A DNA stretch of 64,000 nt, taken from positions 62,001 through 126,000 of the forward strand of contig JASWJB010000017.1 of NCBI GenBank assembly GCA_032433595.1, read 5' to 3'. A program made the position numbers and the translations under genes. Below the pieces are notes generated by a model, which worked only from the letters and a program-made list of their open reading frames with translations, was not told where the DNA came from and ran no database searches. The first letter of the stretch is position 1; each line of letters begins with the position of its first letter. This document shows, piece after piece, positions 22,746-35,364 of this stretch. Origin of the DNA: Conoideocrella luteorostrata (Eukaryota > Ascomycota > Sordariomycetes > Hypocreales > Clavicipitaceae).

Positions 22746-23299
22746 TTTCCTGCAATGAGCCAACTTGTCGACATAGAAAACGTAGTTGCACAGGAAAGAA
22801 GATGAAAAATGAGTGATAATATCACAGCGCCAGTTGGACTAGCTTAGAAGCAAGCATCTGTCTGAAATATGTGGACAAGAAGGAAGTGTGAGCGGGTGTA
22901 GAAGGAAGGGGAAGGGTTGTTCGTCCGGAATTCTTCTTTAGAAGAAGAATCGTCCTGGAGACGGTAGTGAATCAAAAGGCAAGGGAGAAAGGAGAAGAAG
23001 AGGGACACAGGAACCAACAGACCCAAGGGATATTGTGAGAATAAGATACGGAACAAAGGTGACGGCCGGGCTGTGAATAACCAGGATTACCATGTGTAGG
23101 AGATAAATCAATACAGTGCGTGCATACCAAGGTACATACAGTTAGTGGCACGAGTAAGATATAAAGAAAGAGAAAAGGTGTGGAAGAGTGCAACTGCCTA
23201 CACTGCCTACACTTCTAACACTGCCATCACCTGTTCGCACCTGGCCTGGTTCCAAGAGACCGGCATATCGCTGTATTCTCTGTGCGGGACAGAACGCTC

Positions 23300-23371
23300 G
23301 GTTCCTGCCTGAATCCCGACCATCATACCTTCCTGACTTCGGCATAAAATAGACGAAGTCAGGCAAGAACC
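23300..23371. repeat. Nested inverted repeat able to form two alternative hairpins
   Basis: The right arm at 23354-23371 can pair with CCTGACTTCG at 23332-23341 (10 bp perfect, 12-nt loop). It can instead pair with GGTTCCTGCCTGA at 23300-23312 (13 bp with one mismatch, longer loop). The two pairings share bases and are mutually exclusive. Confidence 0.7.
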
Positions 23372-25290
23372 CGGCTGCTGTCCGCAGGTTCTCGGAACGA
23401 GTCAAGACGGAAGTAACACTGGACCACACTCCCACATGACTGACGTACTGTGCGAAGGCGCATATGGATGTGTTTCGGCCAAGTCGGAGCATTCAGATTT
23501 CCCACTGTGGTTGTGACGTCTGATACAAAACACGCGACTATGCTCATCAAACATGGCATTGCTAAGCCTCTATGCTTGCCTCTACGTTTGCCTCTGCGCT
23601 TGTCAGATTTTGGAAACCATTGGACTTGGCTTCTGCTGCTATTTCCGACTCCCGTGAAACATGCATGGCGCTATCCCGGAATGTGTTACCAGTAATCATC
23701 TCGTCTACAAAGAACTACTACAATCAAGCTCTTTGCGATTCGTGTACGGCGAACAATAACTTCTGTCAGTCGTCGTCACATGATGCCGTACATGTGCACC
23801 TAGCCTGTCCATCCAGCCACCATCATATGTGCTATTCGGTGTAAACGGATAGGTACAGAGTCAGTACGCACGTCATACAAAAATGTCAATCATGGCTGAG
23901 CAGACGAGGAGCACACAAGTTATGTCAAGTATCAAGCGGTCCACTTTATTTCGGATTCATGCTTTGCTTGTGCACGCAACCTTCTGTGCGCCTCTCCCTT
24001 GCAAATGTCGCAACAGACCGTATTGCTTAGTCGTCGACTCATGTAGTCTTTAACATGTCGTAGACTGTGCTCCAGTTTTCGGCAAACTGTCAGAGATCGA
24101 TCTTTCCACGGCTGCTGCAAGGGACCGGCCCAAAAAAACCAACAGCCAACAACCAACAACCAACACCCTACAGCAGTAGGAAACAGCAAACGGCAAACAG
24201 CAAACAGAGAACGGAAGACGGCAGCAAACAGCAAACAGCTACTAGCCGACTTGCACAGTTCCATCATTTTGCTTGTTAGACGCTCGGCCGTGCAAAGTCA
24301 AAAGTGGGCATCGAAACAGGGGATTTATTGGCTACACGCTCTTTTGGAAGTCAACCCATGACATGATCTCTCTGGCTCCACCTGCCGATCTTTTGTCTTC
24401 TGAAACGTTTCGGGTCACCATGCACCATACAAAGTATACGTCAACAACTTGACCCATCTGACTAGCTGCTTTGGATTAATGATCAATATACGGAATCGTC
24501 ACCTTCACGACAAGCAACAGATAAAAAAGAGGACCTGCTGCCAGTCGCAAACGTGTCTAACTTGATCACCACACCATTCCATCCTCTGATCTGCACAAGC
24601 CTTCCTAAGATGGTAATCATATGGCTACCCACGAACACCTAGCTCAGTAGGTAGGAGCCCCGAGGTTCCTTATGCTCCCTCAGATCAATAGCGCCGCAAG
24701 AACCTGTCATTGGCATTTTTGGCAGACCAACAAGCCGATTCGGCTACAATCCGGCACTTCGTGCCTCGGGCAAACGTACGCACCGCATTGATGCACGAAA
24801 AAAAACTTATAGTTGTTTTAAGGATAGGGTTATTTCTTTCATCGCATTAATGCATGAAAAAAAAAAAAATGAAAAAAGGAGAAAAAAGTTAGCATTGTCT
24901 CTTGGGCCCTCGCACTGACGTCGTCATATGTTTAAAGTTCTGGTGTGTTGGAGTTTCAGAATTACGTGAAATCTATGGCCTTCAACGGAATGGCGCATGA
25001 ACTGTGTGATAATGCTTACCCAGTTTGTTTCAAATCAAAATGAAGTGATACTATGCCAGCCGCAGCCGTGGCTGCTGCCCGTAACCGATCCCGCAGCCGC
25101 GACCGTATCCTGAGATGTCTACTCTCCAAGACACCAAGCGGAATTTGCCATACCAACAATCGACGATGGCTGAATCCCTTACCTTGCAAGCCCCATTGTA
25201 TGTCCTAAACCGACTAGATAGATCTCACGTGCTCACATATGCACCATGGGAGTCTATCAAGCAGGCGATTAAGTAGGTCAAAGCTTGTAT

Positions 25291-25330
25291 GTGTACGTGT
25301 TTGCGTGTGTGTGTGTGTGTGTATGTGTAC
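25291..25330. repeat. GT microsatellite
   Basis: Tract of (GT)n with a few interruptions in non-coding DNA downstream of HEM2. Confidence 0.9.
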
Positions 25331-25543
25331 ACCGTGGAGATCTCAAGTATATTTAACAGCGTCTTTTTACGCCCGCTATGAAGTCATTTACCATTCCCGC
25401 CCATTAACGTGTGCAACGTAATATTATTCCCTAGCTCATAATACCATTCCATTGGTCCGTAACGCCATCGTAATGCATGCTGAACTTTTTAATTTTTTTT
25501 TAAGGCGCCGTGTCTATCCCTTATTGCTTTTCTCCATTCTGGT

Positions 25544-26771
<1,228 letters not shown>

Positions 26772-28291
26772 TGTGTGGATTGAGATTGAGATGCTGAAAG
26801 ATGTGCCGCTTAATTGAACGTGTATTTAGAAGGGTTCTCCTGACGAGGGGTGGCGAATTGAGCGCAAGAAGAAGAGCAGCGAATACGGGGTAAGTTTTGC
26901 GACACGAAACGACGCAAAAACTTCCTTAGCAAATGCCGGCGCGATAAAACTCTTCGTGCCGGTTGTGAATGTTCTAAACAGACGTCGTTGATGCAAATGA
27001 TGGAGTATCGAAAGTCCCTGTGTAAATGGGAGATGGACAATTAGGAGGGGGAAAAGGCAGAGAGACGAGACGGTCATCTCATCTTTCCAATGCGGTGAAT
27101 GCTAAATAAATGCGTGGGAATAAGGCTCAGTCGGTAAGCCAGCGGTGGGGCCTAGGATGTCTGCTTACTGGCTGACCTCGGGACAAGCGGTGTCGCCGCT
27201 CCGATGCAGCGTCCAGGTTGGCCAATGAACAACTGGGAAATTCCAATGCGGAGAGATCGAAAGCGCCGTAGTGGCTGCTCGGGTGCTTGTGATTCCGGCT
27301 GGCATGGAGCATTGACCGACAGACTAGTGAATGGCATTTCATTATCGGATCCAAAGTGCCGTGGCTAAACGGTCGGGAATTTTTGTCGACTGGGCGACGA
27401 TATACTATTTTCTAGTTAAGGTATCATGCATGCTCATGGCTGTGGAAGAATTAACAGAAAGCACCGCTTGGGAAGAGGAGCTGGGTGCAATTTCCACTTG
27501 AGAACGCAATCCGATGGCTAACAGGCATTTCATGGGGATAGGACACACTTGAAAGCTGTCGTGTGACATGTTCCAAAGACATATTCTGTCATATCGTGGT
27601 TCATTACTGGATGGAAAACCACATTGACCAGCCGTCACAAAGTTCCATTTAGAATATTCTACAACTACTCCCGAGCTTACGAGTACGACGATAATTACAT
27701 TTATACGGTGTTTTCAGTTCGCAAGTGCATAGCATTCCCGATAGACAATATGTCCATAATGATATGGAGAACAAATTGGCGATGGGGAATAAGAGCGTTG
27801 AATTAAGGGTTTTCCTTTGTCTGCTTCTAGTGTATCTTTGGAGCAATAACGACTGTCTCGAAGTTCTTTGCAGCAGCATAGACTGCATGAAGCAGCGTAT
27901 TTGAACAAAACCGGCAAAGTGTCGCTGCATAGTGCATAGTTAACACGCCTGTGTCGTAGCTTTCCATCACGAGAACTTAGGTTTCCGGCGTTTCTCGCAA
28001 GTGTTGCGGCGTTGGCAACTCTTTCATAGCAACGTAAGAAATCGACTAGACTGCTCTCCATACATTTACGCTATTTTATATCACTACAGCTCGAAAGTGC
28101 CAACTTGTGAACGTATAGCATACGCGCCCTTTGTGGTCACAAGGCATAATGATCACAGTACTCACTTTCTTCTATCCTCTATAACTTTGGTACTACACAA
28201 CATCCAGGCTGCATTGTCATTTTCCAGAAGGAAAAAGTCGAAATCGTCAGTGATTCCCATCCACCATACAACTACTACGGCATCTAGCCAT
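26772..28291. other. HEM2 upstream region
   Basis: 1.5 kb between the HEM2 ATG and the MIC12 stop, both minus strand. It holds the HEM2 promoter and 5' UTR. No gene seen. Confidence 0.6.
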
Positions 28292-29207
28292 CTATAATCC
28301 CCTCAGCACGGTATTATCGCGCTTATCCATTGGCGTATATCTTTGCTTCAAAACCTCTGCGGTAGTGCGCTTATCACCACTACTTCTCTCAAACCTCTGA
28401 TCCAGCGCCTTCTGCACAGGATTCATCGCCAGCACACCAACATGACCAGGGGCGGTACCAGCCCCAGATAACCCAACAACGGCGGACTTGACCTGCCCTA
28501 CCACCCTAGTAGCCTTCTCCTTGCCCTTTTCGAGCGCTGACTTGACAGCACCCTTTGCCTCAGAAGCTTTTTGGCGGGCTTCGTTCTCCAGCTTCTGGGC
28601 TTCCCTCCACGCAGCTAGTCTTGCCTGCAGGGCATTATCCTTGACCTTGGCCGCAAAATCCTCTTCCTCTGCCTTGGCCTGCTTAAATGCCCCCTTTGCC
28701 TCGGATCTGATCTTGCTGGAGGCAACTTGAGCCTCAGCTTGGGTCTTCTTGGCTCCGGTTTCGAGTTCGCCTTGGGCCTTGGCAGCGCTGTCTTGTATCG
28801 ATTCCCCGAAAGCCCTGTTCCAAAGGGCACCAACGCGGTCCTCCAGCCCCTCACGTACGTCCTCCCAGTCGGTGCGTTGAACCCATTTTACTGCGTGCTC
28901 AACCTCGTCGTTCCATCGTTCCTTGGCGACTTCAATCACCTCGGCTCGCTTGGCAGCGGCAACCTCTGAGCGGGTAGGCGGCAGCGGCAGCGGGACGGGG
29001 TCGATGAGACTCTGAATGGCGAAGGTCTGGGCGCGCAGAGAATGGCCTTGTTGCTCGCGGTTTCGCTGGTGGGCAAGAACGGAGAGGTAGGCGATAGAGA
29101 GGGTGAGGGTGACGCCGCCAGTCTGGAATCAAAATCAATTAGCTTGGGCACGATAAGAAGACTCAATTAGCCAGAATTGGACATACAAAGCCGGTAACGA
29201 AACCCAT
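28292..29207 (-). CDS. MIC12: MICOS complex subunit Mic12
   Basis: Two exons on the minus strand: a 21-nt first exon, 29207-29187 (MGFVTGF), and 29122-28292, separated by a 64-nt intron (donor GTATGT, acceptor CAG). The product is 283 aa. The tiny first exon plus TGGVTLTLSIAYLSVLAHQ at the start of exon 2 form the single inner-membrane helix typical of Mic12/Aim5. HQRNREQQ and a DPVPLPLPPTRSEV motif follow. The remainder is long, charged and helical (coiled-coil-like, with many Ala/Lys/Glu), ending near a VRWVQ-like KWVQRTDWEDVREGLEDR block and a basic tail. Mic12 couples the Mic60 and Mic10 modules at crista junctions. The gene shares a 547-bp divergent promoter with a mitochondrial ribosomal protein gene. 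Confidence 0.93.
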
Positions 29208-29754
29208 GATAGCGGCGGGGTGTTGATGATAAAGGTTCCCCAAGCCCGGAATTGAGGGAGATTCTTGACCTGGGTGTGTGGTCCGGAGCACGAGATAGCA
29301 CCGAGGTGTTGAAGGTGATGACGGCGATACGAAACTTGCTAACTCCTGTCTATCTGGCGCAGCTCATGATGTATGCGCACCGGCTCAAAGCTCCGCAAGA
29401 GCAATTGCGGCGAGTCAATTCGACTTGCTTGCGTGTGTTATTTATTTCTTTGCGAGTTCGATTGACGTAGTAAACGGCGTCGAGCTTGTTTGCCCGCAGA
29501 TAATCAGCCAACCGGGTCGCGCAGCTCCGGCCAGTTAAGTTGCTACGCCCAGAAAATTTGGTCCAATCCCCGAGCGCGGATCGCTCACCACCTACCCAAA
29601 TGGACGAACCCGTCGTCCCTTTTCGGGTCGACGAAACTTACCAATACTTTACCAAAACTTACCATCTTAAGTACCCCAAGCAAGCAAGCAAACTGTCACA
29701 CCGTTCTAGTGCCAAAATTTTGAGCCTGCAGCTTCGAATTGCCAAGACACTACA
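29208..29754. promoter_or_regulatory. Shared divergent promoter of MIC12 and bL17m
   Basis: 547 bp between two ATGs of nuclear genes for mitochondrial proteins. Two CCAAT boxes (29563-29567 and 29641-29645, plus strand) lie on the bL17m side. CCAAT-binding (HAP-type) complexes are known regulators of respiratory genes in fungi; their use here is inference. Confidence 0.6.
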
Positions 29755-30522
29755 ATGGCCGGCGGCCTCGTCAAATACCGGCATCTCAGCCGCGACTCAT
29801 CAGCCCGCAAAGCCTTGCTGCGCGGCCTAGTCACCCAGCTGGTGCAATATGAGCACATCCAGACAACACATGCAAAGGCCAAAGAAGCCCAGCGACTGGC
29901 CGAGAAGCTGATTACGCTGGCCAAGAAGAACAACGAGCCTTGTAGGAGATCGGCCCAGGGAATCCTTTACGTACGTGTGCTTTTTGACTCTCCAAGAAAA
30001 GACGTCTGAGAACTTGGGAAAAGCTGATACCCAATTTTTGTTTAAAAATTGCCACAGACACCGCATGTTCTTCTCCCCAAATTATTCGGCGAACTGCGAA
30101 ATAGATATCTCACTCGAGAGGGTGGCTACACTCGTGTCACTCGTACGGAACCAAAAAACACATACGACCAAGCCGAGAGTTCCATCCTTGAATTTGTCGA
30201 TGGGCCCAAGGACTCAAGATTCATGATGACGGCAAAAACTCTTGCTAGGGATCGGTTGCTAGGGAGAGAGCCCACGGCTTTGACGCTGCAGAATGCGACC
30301 AAAGTGACGCGGTTTAGGGGTCAGAAGGACTTGGACGATATGGTTCAGCGATTCATGGCGCTAGAAACGGACGAATCGACGCCGGAGAGAGCAAAGCCGG
30401 AGGGTCATGGTGGGGAGGCGCAAAAGATGGCGGATCGGGAGAGTGCAAAGGTGCGGGAGATTATAGGGGATTCTGTGACTGAAACTTTGACAAAGGGTAG
30501 GGAGGAGGATGCTAAAAGGTAG
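29755..30522 (+). CDS. MRPL8: Mitochondrial large-subunit ribosomal protein bL17m (yeast MRPL8 family)
   Basis: Two exons, 29755-29970 and 30058-30522, with an 87-nt intron (donor GTACGT, branch GCTGAT, acceptor CAG). The product is 226 aa. The N-terminal half matches the bacterial L17 fold: KYRHLSRDSSARKALLRGL, then LVQYEHIQTTHAKAKEAQRLAEKLI, then PKLFGELRNRYLTREGGYTRV after the splice. The C-terminal ~110 residues are a charged extension rich in Lys/Glu/Arg, as in other fungal mitochondrial L17 proteins. It acts in the mitochondrial 54S subunit near the exit tunnel. The ATG at 29755 gives a directly basic N-terminus without a long presequence, as usual for this family. It converges with UTP25, with 208 bp between stops. 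Confidence 0.95.
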
Positions 30523-30730
30523 ATGGGGATAAAGATGGATAGGCAAGAGGAAAATTGTCCTGTGTACAAATTTTGCATGACGTCTTTATGTACCAATATC
30601 ATAAAATTAACGAGGCGGGTGTTTCATTCAACTTCATTCTGAAAATGATGATGACTTGTTTGCAGGCGTAAAAACGAAGAGCTGGCACGACAGGTTAAAA
30701 CGTCGCCAATGAGGTATAATATTTGTCTGA

Positions 30731-33042
30731 TTACACGAAATCAAATGTATCGCCACGTTCTTGAATCATCTTAGCAACCCTCTTCGAACCCACCACCCTC
30801 TCCAACTTCATCACATCGTATTTTGAAAACATGACCCTCACAGTCCCCTGCCCCGGCTCGATCCTGAGATCTTGCTCACTCTTCGCCAGAAACTCTCCCG
30901 CAATCTCCCGATAAAAGATGTGATTATCAGGCAAGCCGTAGAAAATAACCCGCTGCACACCTCGGAATTGGTACCGTCTGAAATGATGCGCTCGCTCCGT
31001 GTACAACAGCACACGGTGACGACCAGAGAGGAAATAGGAGCGCGCTCTCGACGCATCAGGCACGTCCGTGTACTCCGAGACGGCGCCAAAAGTAACGTTG
31101 CTCAAGGTAGCAGAATTGGCAAAATAGTTTCTTACACGGACAAAATCGAGATATGACGGAATAAAGAGCAGCGTGCCTGTCGTGTCTTTGGCTCTCTTGA
31201 GGAGGGTCGGCACGATTGCTGATACGAAGTACTCGAATCTGGCATCCGGATCTTTCTCGACCGAGGCGGACTGGAATCGAGAAAATGTTTGCTTGGCTTT
31301 GACACCAAGCTGTTGAATCACACCCTGGTATTCGGGCTGAAGGCGAATCTTGCCTGCCCAATTGTGGCAATACAGTCTGTAGAGTTCCGCCAGCTCTGGG
31401 GTATTAAATGCCGACAGGACGATTGTCTGTCTAAAGTACTTGGCCCAGTCCTCGAGATACCATGTCCGGAGACGACTGAAATCGCAGCCGTGCGCATCCT
31501 TGGGCTGCAAGTTGAGATGCTCGAATATGTATTCAATATGCTCCCAATTCTGCATCAGCAGCGCATCCGCCTGATCCACGACGACCATTTCAATGGAACT
31601 CAGAAAGTCAAAGTCAGGCTTCTTCTTCTCCTCTTCGGAGCCCATGGCCATTCGGAGACCCAGAGGACTTGCAAACAAGATATCCGAGCTGTAAAATTGT
31701 GAGAAGTACTTGATCGTCTTGCGCGTAAACTTGACACCAAGCCGGAACATGTCGTCATCGTTCCCTTCAAAAAGATGCTTGAAGTCCTCTGGTCGGTCTT
31801 CGCCAAAACTGTTCTCCTTTTCAATGTAGGAGTCGTCAAATCTTTTCCGGTTTTCTTGCTGGTCGGGCTCACACAGGTCGCGAATGATGTTGATCATCTT
31901 GGCGCAGGAATTTCTCGTTGGCAGCAAGAAGAGGACTTTAGGTCGAGTGAAGCCTTGATCGCGCAGTTCCAGTTCCGTGTCTTCACCTTCCTTGGCTAGT
32001 TTGTAGTTGTTTTTGATGACGCGATCTCGAGTTCTGAAAGGGAAGGGAATGCTGTCAGCTGGTTTATTTTCTTCAACAGCGAGAATGGCCGGCTTACTTG
32101 AAGACATGGTTCAGAGCATGCAAACAAACCGCCCGTCTCAAATTTTCCGAGTTTTTGACAGTTCTGTCACAGTGAAAGATATCCTTGTACCCAAAAAGCA
32201 GCGGTAGTATCGCCTTCTGAGTGGCATCCAGCCTGCTCATCTGTTTGGACGCAAGTTGCTTCAATTTCTGCTTCAGCTGCAAATCCTCCAGTCCACATGG
32301 CTGTGGAACGTCGATTTTGCTGCCAGAACCGGGCGCCATCATAGTAGCTCGCAAAGAATCAACCATTGCTCTACTCGTTGTCCAATCTTCGTCTTTAATA
32401 GCTGCGACGTCTTTGCCAACTTGTGAGTCATCTTGATGCGCAAAATGGGCATCAAAGGGATCCGAGAGCTCGCCTTCGTCTTCAGAATCCGGCTCATCTT
32501 CATCTTGTTCATTTTGGTTATTAACATCCTCTGCTTCATCAACTTGATCAATATCCTCTCGTTCGTGCTTGTCGCCGCTATCGTCGTGCATCTCTGCATT
32601 TTCTGGACTTTCAGCCCGCCCGGGGGCGTTATGGTGCTCCAACTTTCTTTTCTTGGCTTTGGGGACGCTGGAGTCGTTGAAGCTTTGCATCAGAGCCATG
32701 TATGGGCGAGAAGCGGGTGTTTCTTCTTCATCCTCTGAAGCGATGTCGTCTACATCCTCAGACAACTCAACTTGAGAATCGCTTTCAGATTCGGACTCAG
32801 TTTCCCTATTGCAAAGTTTAGCTTCCGTTCTGCAAGATCAATCGAAAAATTCCCTTATGAAAAAGACATGTACACACGTACTCATCCTTTTCAGCTAAGC
32901 GATCACCGTCGAATCGCCTCGTCGGCCCCCATCGGCTTGATCCTCCTCTACCTCTGCCTCTGCCTCTACCTCTACCTCTGTCACCGCCTCGTCCTTTACC
33001 CCCACGTCCTCGCAAGTTACCTCCTCTCCCACGAGGTCCCAT
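30731..33042 (-). CDS. UTP25: U3 snoRNP-associated protein Utp25 (degenerate DEAD-box-like)
   Basis: Three exons on the minus strand: 33042-32882, 32805-32098 and 32033-30731. Introns are 76 nt (donor GTACGT, branch GCTAAAC) and 64 nt (donor GTAAGC). The product is 723 aa. The first ~50 residues are an RGG/RGRG tail typical of nucleolar RNA-binding proteins. An acidic Glu/Asp/Ser-rich stretch follows, and then the helicase-like core. Core motifs are recognisable but worn: [26 protein letters not shown] at residues ~440-450 (DQAD at 443-446 instead of DEAD), and no good GxGKT loop. Utp25 belongs to the small-subunit processome, which matures 18S rRNA, and is not expected to hydrolyse ATP. The gene is head to head with eIF3f over 425 bp. 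Confidence 0.95.
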
Positions 33043-33467
33043 ATTTCTGGCTACTTGTAGAGACGGATTGGCAAAAAGGAGAAAAAACGATGAGAAACAG
33101 TTTCGTCGTCACCATACGAAGCACCTTTTAACGCACTGGGACCTGACCCGCTAAAAAAGTTGAATCTTCGCGGCAGCCTCGCCGTCTCTAACGCAGCCGT
33201 GTCCCAGCCACAGCCATGGTGGGGGTTTTCCGCCACACACCCATCCCGCTCTCTTATCGTGGCTTATCACTGCGCACAACCCCAGCTGGGGCCCAGTCAA
33301 ACGGTGCAAATAGAAAAATCAGCGAAATTGACGGGCATCGCGAGACACCGAAATCGACTCAGATCTGAAGCGCCACCACCCTCCTCCTCCACCACTCTTT
33401 CGCAACCTGCCCACGCCGTACGCACTTTAGTTCCGAACGACCGCTCGTCGATTCAATATTGCCCAGT
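33043..33467. promoter_or_regulatory. Shared divergent promoter of UTP25 and eIF3f
   Basis: 425 bp between the start codons of a ribosome-biogenesis gene and a translation-initiation gene. One inverted CCAAT (ATTGG, 33067-33071) lies 25 bp from the UTP25 ATG. Co-regulation with growth is likely from gene content, not shown. Confidence 0.55.
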
Positions 33468-34717
33468 ATGGCTGCCGCTACGGAGCGTTTCATACACCTC
33501 GCGCGTCCCCTGACGCATTCGAATGCTGGACTTCAGTCGAGCATTGCCCCGCTTACCGTCAACATCCAACCTCAGGTACATACATGAATTATCCCCGCTG
33601 CGAAAGCTGGGTGTCCAGTGACCTTTACCCTGATACAACCTCTTGGAAGAAACATGTTGAATGTGATAGGCACAAACTTGGAGCAGACCCGGAAAACTCC
33701 TGTTGCTAACATTCTCTCGTTGGAAAGGCCGTCTTCTCTGTCCTTGACCACGCCGTTAGAAGAGACACCCGTGAAAACTCCCAATCTACCCGCGTCATCG
33801 GCGCCCTCGTCGGCACCCGCTCCGAAGATGGCACCGAAGTCGAAGTTCGCTCCTGCTTCGCCATCCCACACACCGAGGAGGAAGACCAAGTCGAGGTCGA
33901 CGTCGAATACCAAAAGAACATGCTCGCCCTGACCCTCAAGGCCTCTCCCCGCGAGACGCTCCTCGGATGGTACACCACCTCCCCTGAACTCAACAGCTTC
34001 AGCGCCTTGATCCAAAACTTCTTCGCCAGTGCTGAGACAGGAACGGCTCCCCACCCGGCCGTCCATATGACCATTTCCACCCAACCCGGCGAAGACATCC
34101 AAACGAGATGCTACATCAGCGCTCCCGTTGCTGTCAACGCTGAGCGAGCCGCTGAGAGCTGTCTGTTTATTCAGGTCCCTCATAAGATCTTATACGGCGA
34201 AGCTGAGAGAAGCGCTTTGGATGCGGTTGCCAGCGCGCAAGACAGCGAGAACCGATCTGCCCCACTCGTGTCAGATATCGAGAGTCTCGGCCGATCAATC
34301 GAGCAGACGCTCAGTCTTTTGGACCGCGTTAGCGAATGGGTCAATGGTGTTTTGGACGAGGACGAGGAGCCCAATAACGCCTTGGGCCAGTACCTCTTGA
34401 GTGCTTTGTCGCTGACGCCCAAAGTTGATGCTTCTCAGATTGAGCACGACTTTAACAACCATATTCAGGATGTGCTCATGGTCAGCTACTTGGCCAACAC
34501 CATTCGCACACAGATTGATCTTTCGCAGCGATTGGCAGTTGCCAACCTGACCAGCAATGAGAAGGACGGCGAAAGCAAGGGTGATGGTGAGAAGGGCCAA
34601 CGTGGAGGAAACAAACGAGGCGGTCGTGGAGGTGGCAGGGGCGGTGGTCAGCATCGAGAGCCAAGAGAGCCAAGAGAACCCAGGGAGCCCAGGGAGCCCA
34701 GGGAGCCTGCCGAGTAA
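33468..34717 (+). CDS. Eukaryotic translation initiation factor 3 subunit F
   Basis: Two exons, 33468-33575 (36 codons) and 33728-34717, with a 152-nt intron. The product is 365 aa. The N-terminus [15 protein letters not shown] and the [14 protein letters not shown] junction are typical. An MPN domain spans residues ~30-165, with [39 protein letters not shown] and ISAPV. The JAMM zinc ligands are absent, as in all eIF3f, so it is a structural subunit. The C-terminal helical part (SRLEQTL-like, then [20 protein letters not shown]) binds the eIF3 scaffold. The last ~40 residues are unusual: a [10 protein letters not shown] segment, then a perfect Arg-Glu-Pro tripeptide repeated about six times before the stop. 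Confidence 0.96.
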
Positions 34718-35364
34718 GCGTAAAGAAGATAGTAGACGGGAAGACGTTTGATGATGACGAGGAAGCTATGTGTCTTTTTATGGTAGTAGGCTTAATGTAA
34801 GGCCTACAATATTCCAACCGCCTTCCCCAAAATATCCAAAAATGGGAGACGCCAAAGACCCATGGGGAAAGTGAAAGACAGGTATAACGGGCTACGCCGC
34901 GGAAAACTGAAACTTGGGCACCGTGTTATATACAGCACAACATCTTGGCGTTGTTGGTTAGCCGAACTTGATCGGTACCTCGAGAACTTTGGAACCGAGA
35001 AAAAGTTTAGCCACCGAAAAAATAAACTGTGATTATTTCAAGTAGAAGCTCTTGTCATTAAAAAAAATTCGTCATACAATCTTTGATTGGAAAAAGTAAA
35101 GAAGAAATACGGCTACCACTAGGATGCTCTTCATCTACTGACAATGCATTTTCCTACGAGATGACAAACAAAGAACAAACAATCAAACGGAGGAGTGTTT
35201 ATTTCTCTTTTTTCTTGTCATCCTATCCACCAGTAACGCCAAAAAGGGAAAAGGGAGAATATGTAATGGAGAAGGGAAAAAAAAAAAACAAATCCTTGCC
35301 ATTCATACCCAGTTGCGCCTTATTTTGCTGGACTGACTGCCCTTGAACACCGTATGGATGCACC
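34718..35364. other. Convergent intergenic region
   Basis: 647 bp between the eIF3f stop (plus) and the R3H gene stop (minus). A-rich patches near 35058 and 35278; no gene seen. Confidence 0.6.

Larger units (their letters stand above)
22746..25543. other. Gene-free 2.8-kb region
   Basis: Holds the acyltransferase promoter and the 3' flank of HEM2. Structures seen: a nested inverted repeat at 23300-23371, an A/C-rich low-complexity stretch with repeated CAACA and CAAACAG units at about 24130-24240, poly-A patches near 24799 and 24857, and a GT microsatellite at 25291-25330. A box A-like TAGCTCAGTAGG near 24640 has no partner box B. Confidence 0.55.

Noticed and set aside
24630..24700. Box A-like TAGCTCAGTAGG resembling a tRNA
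   Set aside because: No box B and no acceptor stem in range.
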